Origin: Odontocerum albicorne
Lineage: Eukaryota; Arthropoda; Insecta; Trichoptera; Odontoceridae
DNA: 64,000 bases
Reading direction: 5' to 3'
NCBI GenBank assembly: GCA_949825065.1
Contig: OX463859.1
Location: forward strand, 16,201,220-16,265,219
The notes below the pieces were generated by a model. The model did not search any database. It saw only the letters and a program-made list of their open reading frames with translations, and was not told the origin of the DNA. Both the position numbers and the translations under genes were made by a program. Shown here piece after piece: positions 1-10,709 of the stretch (its first letter is position 1; each line of letters starts with the position of its first letter).

Positions 1-560
1 GACGTCTCGCGGAAATTAAGAAGAAAACATATTTAACAGTGAGAAATGGCCGCTGGAAGACGGTCCGTGTCGTGAATTTTTTTATATAAGACGCCTAAGA
101 AAATATAAAAAAAAAGATTTTCTCATTTGAAATGTCTCGTATCACATCTAATGTAAAACATCAATCTCTATTTCAATAATAAAATTAACTCTTTTTCGTA
201 TAACTTTTCATTTATTTTAACCAAACTTGTCATGTTTTTTTTTCTTAACTCACGTTTTGATAATTTATTTTATATTAATTTATGATTAATAGTGTCTATT
301 GCTATTAATATTAAACAATGATCATAGATTAGTAGAAAAAGATAATTGGTGCTACTAAGTGCGTAGGAATTCATGTATAAGTTTTTATCGCATGCTCACT
401 ATATTACTCGTATTTTTGTTGAAAATGTTGATAATTGTTTGATCATGTGTAAAAAAAAAGGAACTTTTGTGCCCCATTTAAAAAAAAAATGTTATTACCA
501 AAGTCGTAGATATCATAACAAAGGAAAAATATCAGTAAAATTCGATAGTATGTTAGTAGC
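1..560. other. AT-rich sequence without recognised features
   Basis: AT-rich DNA with many A and T runs. One 92-codon open frame begins near 373, but it ends inside the tRNA-like repeat at 565-626 and has the composition of its surroundings, so I do not call it a gene. One copy of the TACTCGTA motif lies at 405-412. Confidence 0.6.
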
Positions 561-564
561 ACAG

Positions 565-626
565 TTTTGGGTTCGAACTGACGACCTTCAGCACGGAACA
601 ACCGCGCATTATAGCGCGGGCCTTAT
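565..626 (-). repeat. tRNA-like SINE head fragment
   Basis: The minus strand reads like the internal promoter of a tRNA-derived SINE, with a box-B-like AGTTCGAACCC close to the expected consensus and a possible A-box region upstream. It is markedly more GC-rich than its surroundings. It lacks a convincing acceptor stem, so it is better read as a SINE remnant than as a working tRNA gene. Confidence 0.4.
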
Positions 627-1017
627 ATTATTGTTCAAAGGGACTCAATAATCATTTTACAAAGTTATCTTATTAGTCAAATTATGAAAGAATTGTTTAA
701 AAATGTGTTTCACGATTATTTATATGCATATTGGTGAGTACATCTGTCTGAAAAAAAAAACATTAATAAATATAAAATGGCTCTTTTGATAAATGACCAG
801 TTTTGCAAAAAAAATGTTTTTTTTAGATGAGACTAAAATCTTTGGCCATCAGGACTGGACATATATATTTAAATGAAAATAGTGATGCAAGGATTTCCAA
901 TACACATGGGGATTTGCCTAGTTGAATCCTGATCATCATATTACATATAATTTACAATACTAAATGAAATTTGAGAACTCACAGAGATTTAAAAAAAACA
1001 TTAAATTATATTTTCTT

Positions 1018-1330
1018 TTGTATGGTACCCTTCAACATATCCAATTTTGCAATTCTGACATACTGAAAAGCGTGGCCGGTAGATAGTATTATCTTCGGCC
1101 CTATTAATCGAGACTAGAATCATTGCATTGATTGATTTTACGTGCAGTACGTAAAGATACAACAACACTAGCACATGTATTCGACGCGTCCGAATTCTGT
1201 TACCTGAACTTTTACCAGACTGGGACCCTTTTTTATTATTTGTTTGGGTACCATCAGGAATTGAATCCGAACCCCTCTGTTGCAAGTCAAGCGACTTGCT
1301 AACTAGGTAGTGGGGTTCATTAAAAAAAAC
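1018..1330 (-). repeat. SINE-A copy plus a shared flanking module
   Basis: The minus strand from about 1325 to 1248 has a tRNA-like head: an A-box-like TACCTAGTTAGCAAG and a box-B-like GGTTCGGATTC, as in the other SINE-A copies. The segment at 1018-1080 (starting GGTACCCTTCAA and containing GTGGCC) resembles 24763-24800, suggesting a second dispersed module beside the SINE. The copy is degenerate and overlaps a 119-codon minus-strand frame that I treat as spurious. Confidence 0.45.
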
Positions 1331-1439
1331 AGTCAATGAAACCGGAAAAATTAAATTCATTGTCGAGTCATAGACAGGCCATATTTTCTATCAATCACAA
1401 GTGGCAATGATTACCCATTATTATGGCAAATCTCGTATT

Positions 1440-2110
1440 TTTTAGATTTTATATTTATCATACAATTCCTACAATTTATATTCCTTGTATATCCTTATTT
1501 CTAAATATAATTAACTTGATCTATCCATACATTCCTTGGTCTGGCTCTGCTGAGCATTTCAATCACATTTGTATATTTGTTTTGTTAGTCTTTTTTCGTT
1601 TATTTATTCTGTATGCCCAAACCATCTCAGACTGCTCTTTTTTATCTTGCTCAAAACATTAACATAAAATTCACCTTCATCTCTTATTACTTCATTCGTA
1701 TTCTATCATAGATGGTCACCTCCTGTGTTGTTCTAAGTGCGTACACTTTAACAACATTTATTCAACTCTTTTCAGTCGTGTTTTACGTCCAAATCTCACT
1801 CCCTTACACCAATGTTGGTACTAAATACGGTTGACTATCATTCTTCCATATTTTCATAGTGTCTTGTTTGAAAATATATATTTCAGTGCTTTATTTACTT
1901 TTTTTGCTATCGTTACACGTCGTTCGATATTCCTTGTAACTCTTTCATCATCTGAGATAATACTACGTTTTATAATATAATTATTCAGCTTGCTCTAATT
2001 TTTCATTACTCATCCATACATCGCATTTCCTTTTCCTTTGACACTTTTTATCATCTTGAATTTTGTAATATTCATTTTAAGATTTTTCCCTACATATGTT
2101 TTAAACAGTA
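1440..2110 (-). pseudogene. LINE-A reverse transcriptase C-terminal fragment
   Basis: The decayed minus-strand translation follows the order seen in the other LINE-A copies: a stretch like DDERVTRNIERRV, then one like ALKYIFSNKT, then a segment resembling the family's 'RWFGHVERMNEERMTKQIY' block near 1560-1650. This is the region after the polymerase core of a non-LTR retrotransposon. Stops and frameshifts are frequent and the catalytic part is absent. The LINE clade cannot be fixed from this region. Confidence 0.6.
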
Positions 2111-2129
2111 TGTAAACATACATAAAAAA

Positions 2130-2215
2130 CGCTTTATATAGCGCCGCTTAGAGGGTAAACACTTCTCAAGGGCGCTCTAACGTGGCATTAAAACCCACTT
2201 TTATTGACAGATTAA
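2130..2215 (-). repeat. L2/CR1-like LINE 3'-end module
   Basis: A block containing AGCGCCGCTTAGAGGG and AAGGGCGCTC is similar to 26650-26695, where it lies next to a LINE C-terminus on the minus strand. It is probably the 3' untranslated end of the same LINE, inserted as a very short copy. Confidence 0.45.
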
Positions 2216-3189
2216 AAATATTCCAAAGTAAATATGTAACATATGAGCCGAGTCTAAAGATAAGAAAATAACATATACATTTTTACTATTGTTTTTTATC
2301 ATATAAGTTTATAAAATATTGAATTGTTTTATAAATGTTTTTTTTGTACTTGTTTTTGAAACTTTTTCAAATTAGGGATTTCTTTAATGGGCAAAGGACT
2401 TGAAAAAATTAATTAATAAATGGAGAGAAAAAATCCCATATCCTAACAATATTCAGAACTCGGTAATCAAAATAAAATGAAAAATATTCTTGCTGTCTCC
2501 ATTAAAACCTAATTTACCGACAGACCAAACAATCACAGACGCGGCCAATAATATAATTTTTCCCTCCTTGCTTTCGTATTATTCGTTCAAGAAGACGACC
2601 GCAGCTTCTGTCCCCGACAGCCAAGTCCCGCATCCATTTCCATCTTCTTCCGTCCCTCCGACTTCCTCTACCAGCGACGCAATTTCCTCTGGACTTATTT
2701 ACTTACAACTTCTCATCTCAGGATCCACTCACACCCCAAGTTTGTCCTGTTTCATCCCCTTTGGCTAGAGCTACGATTAACGCCAAGCTACCCTCTGGCT
2801 GATTTTAACTCTGCCCGATACGTCTTTGACAATTTGACGGTTTAATCTTTTTGATCGATTTATCTATGAATATGTGATAAATTGCTGTTTTTATGAGAAA
2901 CGAGTATGAATAAGTTTAAATTTGTCGGATAAAATACATTTTGTATTTTAATTCAAAATTGGTCCAACATTTAAAAAAAAAATTACAAGATATTTAAAAT
3001 TTAATTTGTTTAAATGACAATAGCATTAAATAGTTGAATACAAACACAACAATATTTAAATTAATACTTTATTTTTTTCTTAAATGGACAAAGGGATGGA
3101 CTTTGACAGACAAGTGGGGGCAGGGAACGAGGTAAACTGAGCACTTAATGTAATAAACGACACCCACTTTACCAAAATAAATAAAAATG
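2216..3189. other. Unassigned; contains a GC-richer patch
   Basis: Mostly AT-rich. A GC-richer patch at 2560-2770 carries a 92-codon plus-strand frame (2490-2768) rich in Ser, Pro and Thr. I recognise no domain. It could be an old exon or transposon remnant, but there is no clear splice or domain evidence. Confidence 0.3.
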
Positions 3190-3680
3190 ATAAACTACAA
3201 TATAAAGAAGTGTTCGTACTCACATTGACTTAAAGAAGTGAAACTCAGAAGAACAGTTAAAGTAAGATTCATTCTGAGGAGGTGTGTGCATTAAGGAAAA
3301 AATGTGAATTGTTAATGTATGAAACAAGGCCAAATGAGGACATGAAATATCAATGCACGAATAAATTCGATGTTTTGAGGAAGATAATGAAACAAGCATT
3401 CAGATGGTTTGGAAATGTGGAGTGAATGAAATAAGAAAGAATAACTAAGTGACTATTTAAATCAAAAAAGCAGTGTGCATGGTTAACCGAAGAAAACTAG
3501 GCTGGATGTACTAGATATTTAAAGAAGGTTAAGGGAGAAGTATAAATAATGAAAGATTGTGTATGACGAGATGTGTAAATGTAGAGGAGGCGAAGATTAT
3601 GCGCCTGCTTAGAAAAACTTATGTTCTCTCTGCCTACTCCATTAAGCATACGGTTTAATAATATGTATATATGACAAGGA
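3190..3680 (+). pseudogene. LINE-A reverse transcriptase C-terminal fragment
   Basis: Plus-strand translation shows a degraded YGSET motif near the start, then a block like KIMKQAFRWFGNVE, then the arginine-rich tail that ends in CTCTCTGCCTACTCC, a 3' signature shared by the LINE-A copies. Several in-frame stops show that it is dead. There is no endonuclease or polymerase core. Confidence 0.65.
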
Positions 3681-4320
3681 AATGGTGCAAGAAATTAATT
3701 TTATTTATATTTCATAAAATGAGTCTGACAATTTTCGAAATATAATAAAGGACAAAAAATTAAACTTGCGTTCTTTTATTGCATAAGGTATAATTCGTGA
3801 TTTCATTTCCGTGTCCATGCCATCAATTGTGCCACATGTTTCCAGTGAGAGGCAATAGTATTCGGTCTATCATTCACAACAATCAGGTCCTGACCATAAC
3901 ACGTAGTCTCGATGTTCGAAAAAAAACTAGCTTATATTGTTAGTTAGTTATTTACGTCCCCAGTATCGAATTCAGTGCTACTTTCGATTAAGACACCCCA
4001 TCTTTGTGTGTTCACCTAACACCCAGTTATTTCTACTCGTAGTGTATTCAGCGATCTCCAAGCCAAGGCAGTTGGTCTACAGGTGTCATTTTTTCCAAGA
4101 ATTTCATCCAGTCGTCAGTTATTTTTTGTATTGCTATCGCCATGCCTGAGATCCGTAGAAGTATTGCATCTGATATATAAAGAACTAAACAAGTCCAGAT
4201 ATCCTTTTATGATCACCAATCAGTTATATCGAGATTGAAATCCAGGAATAAGATACAAATAAACATGGTAGCTATAGGTTACAAAGTCACTAAAAATCAC
4301 TAAAAGACACTAAAACCTTT
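3681..4320. other. Unassigned
   Basis: No recognised element. 3937-4149 is open on the plus strand, and the minus strand of 3960-4150 also reads in fairly gene-like composition, but I recognise no family in either. At 4290-4320 there is a short CACTAAAA repeat. Confidence 0.35.
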
Positions 4321-4324
4321 AGTA

Positions 4325-4850
4325 GTTAAACTGGGTGGCATCAAAACCTGTCAAGATGATAGTCCACAATAATATTTTAGTACCGATATTTACAAGTGAA
4401 ACGTGGACGTGAAACAAGACTGAAAAGAGCCGAATAAACGCTGTAGAAATGCATGCACTAAGAATGATATGTGGGTGATTATGGATGACAGGACGAAATA
4501 ATTAGAGATGAATGTGAGCTTAAGACTCACGCGTTGAACAAGATGAAGAAGACCACTCAGAGATGGTTTGGACACGTAGAACGAATGAAGGAAGAAATAT
4601 TAACAAACAAATACAATGCATATATGTGTGGAAGGCGTGATAGAAGAAGATCAAGAAAAGTATGATTGGATCAAGTGTACGACATTTTAAAAGAAGGAAG
4701 TGCAAAAAATCAGAAGAATCGTAGGAGCTGTATGAAAATGTGTATAACTGAAGTAGTAAAATATGTGTGTCTCGATAGGAACGTTTGGCTCTCTCTTCTT
4801 TGCCTACCTCGATAGGGAAACGATGTGATGCTATGCATATATGTATGTTT
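4325..4850 (+). pseudogene. LINE-A reverse transcriptase C-terminal fragment
   Basis: One of the better LINE-A remnants. The reading order is a VPIFTSETW-like segment, RINAVEMHALRMICG, then RWFGHVERMKEEI, then RRDRRRSRK, NRRSCMK and a 3' end CTCTTTGCCTACCTC followed by a short ATGT-rich tail. This is the post-catalytic region of a non-LTR reverse transcriptase. Frameshifts and stops inactivate it. The minus-strand open frames over it are shadows. Confidence 0.7.
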
Positions 4851-4964
4851 TTTTCTCTAAAATATATTAAGGTATCAAACAGAAATATTTAATGTATTTT
4901 AGTGAAATGCTTTCTTATAAACAACTTCATAAATCATTTGATACATGAATGCCCTCAGGTAGGA

Positions 4965-5505
4965 GATACATGGTCTAACTGGTAAGACGCTTGTCATCCA
5001 GTCCGTAGGTTGCGGGTTCAATTTCCGTTGGATATATTGTTTTTTTTTACAGATTGTCTGCTTTTCACTTAAGGGCTCCTTAACATCTTTATTTATTTAT
5101 TCAACAGTTTTATTGCAAATACAATCTGGCGTAATCTCTTCCAACAACAAAAGTAAATGATGCAAGTAACATGGTCGCCAAAAGCACTCAAATGACTATC
5201 CATCCCTACGAAATCTATGAACATACACGTGATCATACGCCCACAAACCGCACAAAGACGAACAATCACCGAACATTCCTTTACACGTAAAGTGAGGTAT
5301 CATCAATCAAAGAAAAAGGAAGGGAATGGGGAGAGGAAAGAAAAAAATCAGGAATGAAACACGTTATATTATCGACTAGAAATTAATAGTTTTTCTGTTT
5401 GGTTGGAAGGTTTTTCTGGTTGGTTGGAAGATATTGCCACATGGTAATAAGCTCGCCAGTTTGTACTGTATACAACAAAAGCGTAATACAATACGTACAC
5501 ATACA
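4965..5505 (+). mobile_element. SINE-A copy split by an insertion
   Basis: tRNA-derived head: A-box-like GGTCTAACTGGTAAGACG and B-box GGTTCAATTTCC, followed by the family's TTTTCACTTAAG body motif. The body stops near 5086 and resumes near 5400 with GGTTGGTTGGAAG and the family 3' end TTGTACTGTATACAAC. A 0.3-kb element lies between. A short TTTTTCTG-TTGGTTGGAAG duplication flanks the right junction. This is one of at least a dozen SINE-A copies in the window. Confidence 0.7.
5086..5400 (-). mobile_element. Repeat G element inserted in SINE-A
   Basis: It begins with (TTTA)n, i.e. an A-rich tail on the minus strand, which suggests a retroposed element in minus orientation. Its distal part (GGTATCATCAATCAAAG and an A/G-rich run) matches 56190-56260. 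A structurally similar insert lies at 20753-21050. No coding region is visible. The exact family is unknown. Confidence 0.45.
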
Positions 5506-6050
5506 CCATATATGATTCTGAATATACTATTTCAGCTGTACTATGTTATTTTCAGCTTTACTATTTTAAGTATGCTGTGTTCAGCTGCAGGGACTAAGAA
5601 GTTTTTTATATTCATATTTGGTTACGTTATGAAATGAAGGGTTTAAAAATATTTCGGGTTAATTTATATTTCATTAATATTTCAGAAAACATTTTTCCCT
5701 TAATATAAAATAACATGGGATAATGTTAAATATCTGAATTGTTTTCAGCTGTATTGTTAAAACAGGCGAACCACTTTTCGTTGAATAGGTCTCCTTACGC
5801 ACAAAGTTGGTACGAAACTAGGGCACGAAATAAACTAAGTTGAATTTTCTGCCGCCGAAATTCAGTGAAAGGTTAACGACTGCCATTTATTCGCCACTTA
5901 GTGGGATTGACCGTCGTTTGCCAATTTATTTATAAATATGTTTTCCTGTTATAATTATTCTAGCAAACTGGCGTTTCTCTGTATAATATGTTCCACTATT
6001 CCTTAACTCAAAAAAGGGGTTCGTTTTTATTTTTTAACTATTCATTTTTG
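5506..6050. other. Unassigned AT-rich sequence
   Basis: I see no coding, RNA or repeat signal beyond short A/T runs. Confidence 0.5.
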
Positions 6051-6052
6051 TA

Positions 6053-6986
6053 CAGGGTCTTTCAATAGGGACACTCAACATTTGTTAGGTTACAACGGCC
6101 ATTTTGTTAAAGCAACATCTGTCAAATTTATTGTGAATTATTCAATAGTGTATGGCAAATCACCATAGAAGGTAATAGCGTTGAACAACGTGTAGAAATT
6201 ATCAAATTTTATTTTCAAAATCAGTGCTCCGTTCGAAAAACGTTCCGCGCATTACATGATTTTTATCCTCGCCACAACCGTCCTGCCGAGTCGACTATGT
6301 GCGATGTGTGAACAAGCAAAATTGTCGGATTTGGGACGATACCAATCCATACGGGAAACACCAGCACCAAATGCATCCCGAGAAAGTCACTGTTTGGTGC
6401 GGATTTTGGTATCATCGGTCCGTACTTCTTCCAAAACGAAACTGGCATTGCCATAACCGTCAACGGCGAGCGCTACATATCAATGAAAAGAAACTTATTG
6501 TGGCCTAAACTGGATGATATGGATACCGACAACATGTGGTTCCAACAAGATGGCGCTACGTGCCACACAACGCATGCCACGATAGACATTCTGCACGAGC
6601 GATTAGAGGGCATGGTTATCTCGCGCGGCGGCGACGTGAACTGACCACCGAGATCGTGCGATTTAACGCCTTCAGACTTATTCCTTTGAGACGATCTTAA
6701 ATCGCAGGTCTATGCGTATAAACCGCAAACAATTGATGCCCTCAAAGTCAACATAAGGTACGCCATCCAGCAAATTCAGCCAGATTTATGCGACAAAGTC
6801 ATCGTAAATTAAACCTCCAGAGTTCGTGCCACCAAGCAAATACGCGGTGTACATTTGAACGACGTTATATTCCATACTTAATGCCATAAAATATTATTTC
6901 CAATAAAATAAAAATTGAGTAGACATCTTACACACAACTTGTTTTATTTACATGTAAAAATTGAGCATCCTTATTGAAAGACCCTG
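6053..6986 (+). mobile_element. Tc1/mariner-superfamily transposon, DD41D type, internally deleted
   Basis: Terminal inverted repeats of about 33 bp, starting CAGGGTCTTTCAATA, bound a 934-bp element. TA dinucleotides flank both ends (6051-6052 and 6987-6988), the target-site duplication typical of the superfamily. The interior is a broken transposase. Full-length relatives are expected to be about 1.3 kb, so roughly 0.4 kb is missing. Good TIR identity with a dead transposase suggests either past mobilisation in trans or deletion after insertion. Confidence 0.9.
6152..6880 (+). pseudogene. Broken DD41D transposase
   Basis: The N-terminal helix-turn-helix part reads VEQRVEIIKFYF...SVRKTFRALHDFY up to about 6295. 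The frame then jumps to NKQNCRIWDDTNPY, so the segment holding the first catalytic Asp is deleted; a repeated ATGTG lies at the junction. The rest is nearly collinear: VTVWCGFW, then WFQQDGATCHTTHAT with the second Asp, then SCDLTPSDLFL with the third Asp. Counting in frame, 41 residues separate the second and third Asp, matching the DD41D (rosa-like) group. The C-terminus ends HLNDVIFHT. At least three stop codons and one frameshift are present, so no active protein is made. Confidence 0.85.
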
Positions 6987-7260
6987 TATATACTCGTACG
7001 CTAAAATACTTTTGTGCCAAATTTTAAAATAAATATTTTAACGTTGAGGAATACATTTATTCCTAATGTACCTACCCATCAACTAATGTGAGCTGTTGGT
7101 TAAGAAATATTAATGAGCATGGTCGGAAAGCAACTTTTTTTCGGTTCCATTCACAGAGATTTTGACTTTAGAATCACTGAAATAAGAAAAATTTTAATAT
7201 ATTTAAAATAAATTTAAGAAACAGATAATATACGAGTATATTAACGTCTAGCTCTAAAAG

Positions 7261-7616
7261 GAGCCTGGAGAATTTCTCTTTAACTCAGCATTAGTGTTTG
7301 ACGGAAGGAAGTAACCGAGTTTGGAGAATTAACCATCTTTAACTCAGTATTATTAGTGTTTGATAGAAGGAAGTACCCGAGTCTGGAGAATTGATCATCT
7401 TTAACTCAGCATTATTAGCGTTTGATAGAAAGAAGTACCCGAGTCTGGAGAATTGATCATCTTTAACTCAGCATTATTAGCGTTTGATAGAAAGAAGTAC
7501 CCGAGTCTGGAGAATTGATCATCTTTAACTCAGCATTATTAGTGTTTGATAGAAGTAAGTAACCGAGTCTGGACAATTGATCATCTTTAACTCAGCATTA
7601 GTGTTTAGTAGAAGGA
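7261..7616 (+). repeat. 62-bp minisatellite, about six copies
   Basis: Units begin GAG(T)CTGGAGAATTGATC at 7261, 7317, 7379, 7441, 7503 and 7565. The first unit is shorter (56 bp) and the last is partial. Copies 3 to 5 are nearly identical and the outer ones are more diverged, as expected from growth in the centre by unequal exchange. No open frame runs through the array. Confidence 0.9.
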
Positions 7617-7697
7617 TCATCATGTTGGTGGTACATATTATTCTCTTTCTCATACTCACCGTTCAATACTTAATCAACGCCATTAGCCCATGTGATT

Positions 7698-7740
7698 TGC
7701 CTTTTGCGAACATGGGAAATGCGCCATGTTCGCAAAGGCA
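7698..7740. repeat. Short inverted repeat (hairpin)
   Basis: Left arm 7698-7715 (TGCCTTTTGCGAACATGG) pairs with right arm 7724-7740 apart from one bulged base, around an 8-nt loop. The arms are GC-richer than the surroundings. It is too short for a typical microRNA precursor, and no further pairing extends outside it. Confidence 0.75.
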
Positions 7741-7759
7741 GATAGCGCAGCAGGAGTGC

Positions 7760-10235
7760 AAGTGATCAAATATGATTTAGTATGCGTTATTATGCTGCAC
7801 CCTAAGTCAGTATGGAGGCCCTTTTATAATTACTCGCGTGTCTTCATACTCATACAGTATATGAAAAGAATATTTTTTTTCTTTATCATATCTATGAAAT
7901 TTTCGAGCTTGCACGTTTAACATAATACTTAGTGAGATATTCGTTGTTTACATGTCCTTAGTATTTCATATTGTTCGTTAGATTAAATTGGGTAGTATTC
8001 CGCGTATTGGATGAATAATATCTTCATTATATCTACACTTATGTCTGAACTCCACCATTTGTGTTTTACACATTGTGTCCTGAGGCATACTATTCATAAT
8101 CGTTTATAAGAATTGTTCGCCAACTTAAATTTAATCACTTCACAAAAATAATATATTCCTTTGAGTTTTTGGGAAAAGTGAATGTGATATTGGGATGTTT
8201 TTTTTTATTTATTTCCCGTTTTTTTAATATCCACGACTTTGAATTTTGCAAAAAATATGAAATATTACGTAATGAATGCCTTAATTTAATAATAAATATT
8301 AAATAACAATTCACATAGGCTCCATAATAACAAGGTTAGGAAGGTTGGGGTTTCAGTCATTAGTTAAGGAACATTTCCGTTTCTGCACATGTTAAGAAAA
8401 AATATATTTGATAAAACGCACCAGGGTAAGATTAACAATAAACAAATTGTTGTATAGTAGATCTACCGTTGTGTGAAGTGTTGTTATGTAATCATAAATT
8501 TTGATAAGACCTCCTAAAAAGGATTGCCTTCAAGTGATTCCTAAAGGCAGACAAAGATCGATCCAATTCAAATATTATTCGAAAAAACGAAGTTCAACCA
8601 AAAATAAAGATCAATTCATTCAGTATTGAGCAATAATAATGTGAATCTTACAATAATAACATAAACACGTTAAAATGACGAAAATTATACTTTTATTGAC
8701 TAAAACTAACCAAGAAATAGACTATAAATAAAATAAAATAATATAATACACAGCTTCAGGAAAAGCCAAAAATCCAAATACATTGAATGATAATATCATA
8801 TAATTGAAACATCTAATAAGATATTAAATATTTTCAAGTTTAATTTTAACTTTCTTAGTACCGTTGTCTTAATATAGAGAATTCATCACCCGATCCAATT
8901 TTAAAGTTTTCATCCTCTTGTCGTCCTCCGCCAGTTTGTCGATTGGCGAGATAAATATCAACCCCTCCATCCACCCCATCCCTCAGGGCTCGTCCGGTGG
9001 AATCCTTGAAAGTTGGCTCCAGGGTAAGCCCCGCAAACATCGTGAACAATGGCCCTAACTCGACAAAGTCCAAACGACATGTCTATGTGTGTTGTGGCTG
9101 TATTGGACTTTAAACAAAGTTGCATTTAAGTTTAGAGCTATGTCCTTTTCAGAGAATGTCACATGATTCCTTTAATATATAAAAAAAATGTTGGCATCTA
9201 GCTACCGTTTGTAAAAAAATCTAGAAAAGTGTAAATTTAGTAAATTTGCTTTTTAGGAGGATTTTTTGATATGTTATGAATCTGATACACATCTATTAAA
9301 AGTCCTTACCAAGTTTTAAAATTAAGGATACAAGACATTGCCAAGATACTATTGTAAAAATATTGAAAACCACCGTCTACGAGCATTTGAGGAAACTCAG
9401 TTACGTGAATTGCTACGAATTTCATGTAAAAATATGAAATTATTTTCAGAACCATCGATTAACTTTTATTAATGAAGTATAACATTTTAATTATGGTAGT
9501 CGCCACCACTTGCGACCTTGGTATTTATTTTAATTACGTGAGATTTTATTTAGAAAAGTAATTATTTTCCTCACTACGAGCACCAAATTATCTTTATTGT
9601 GAATTATATACGGTATATGGCGAAATGCGGAAGAAACGGTGATATTATTCTAAGAAAAGGAATTCCTTCAGAGTCAAATTATACCAATTAAGCGTAATTT
9701 AGTGAGAAAAAGGTCAAGGATCAAGTTAATGTTATATCAAGAAATTATGGCCACGATAAAACTATATATGAAAGTATTTCCAAGGAAATAAAAGTTTTTG
9801 TTCCTTAATTATGAATGATGATGGTTTGTAAGGGTTATTTAATGTTAAATGTGTGTTAATTTTTTTTATCCATTATGGTTTTTTATATTCGTAGAGCGAT
9901 TTGAAAATACGAAACGTATCAACCCTATAACGTCAGTTAAACTTTCTCTGATCCATCGTATTCAATTTCTCAAGAAACATCTTCAGATAGCCAAGTCTCA
10001 AACCTTTTGTTAAAAAACGTTTTCACTTAGCTTTCGTAGATGTCAGTTATACTTTTTTTTATCTTATCATAGACTTTTGAAAATTGTATGGTATAGTCAA
10101 ATATTGACTAAATTCATAATAAAGAAATTTATTTCTTAACAGGGGCGCTTTTTATTAATATTTAAGTTATTAAAAATAAACAATTCATGTAGTACTTAAA
10201 CATTTTTTTATATTCTTAATAAAAATTAATTTTGA
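7760..10235. other. Unassigned AT-rich sequence
   Basis: No transposon or gene recognised. At 8855-9073 the minus strand has a 72-codon frame with unusually balanced composition (including FVELGPLFTMFAG and GGVDIYLANRQTGGG) in a GC-richer patch. It could be a small exon, but no domain is recognised. Confidence 0.4.
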
Positions 10236-10239
10236 TGAC

Positions 10240-10445
10240 CCCTTGGTCAAGTTGGTAAGACGCCTGTGTTGCAGCCTGGGGTAACGGATTCGATTCCTGC
10301 TGATACCTAATATATTTAAACGATTTGAGACTGGTTTTCACTTAAGTATCTTTCAAATCATTCTGGTTGGTTTTAATAGATTGTCAGATAGCAATAAATC
10401 CGACAGGTTGTATTATATACAACGAATATACGAGTATATTACTAC
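10240..10445 (+). mobile_element. SINE-A copy
   Basis: Full layout of the family: a tRNA-like head with A-box-like TGGTCAAGTTGGTAAGACG and B-box-like GGATTCGATTCC, then the TTTTCACTTAAG motif, then GGTTGGTTTTAATAG and GATTGTCAGATAG, and a 3' end TTGTATTATATACAACGAA. Head and body together span about 200 bp. It would be transcribed by RNA polymerase III if active. Confidence 0.75.
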
Positions 10446-10654
10446 CTATATCACTTTTTCATATATAATGATTTATTTTATTTTATTCATTTATGTACTT
10501 TGTTAAATCATACATGGTAAATCTAGTTGCTGGATATACTCGTATATTGTATTTTGCATGCAATTTTTTGGTCAGTGACGTATTATTTTACTAACTGAAT
10601 TGATTGTGTCAATTGCCTATTTATGGTCATTTACTAATTTTCTGTTTTTTTTAT

Positions 10655-10705
10655 CTACCTGTACAAGGGTGTGGGCTGAAAAGTATTTGATTTATTTAGT
10701 CAATG
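10655..10705 (+). repeat. Repeat D fragment
   Basis: Carries the short signature GGTGTGGGCTGAAAA seen in other repeat D copies (for example 24338 and, reversed, 61545). Only about 45 bp are recognisable. Confidence 0.35.
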
Positions 10706-10709
10706 TTTC

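Noticed and set aside
4965..5045. Possible tRNA gene from good A and B boxes
   Set aside because: The body after the B-box continues as the SINE-A family and no acceptor stem closes, so it is a SINE head. The same holds for 10240, 33738 and 63035.
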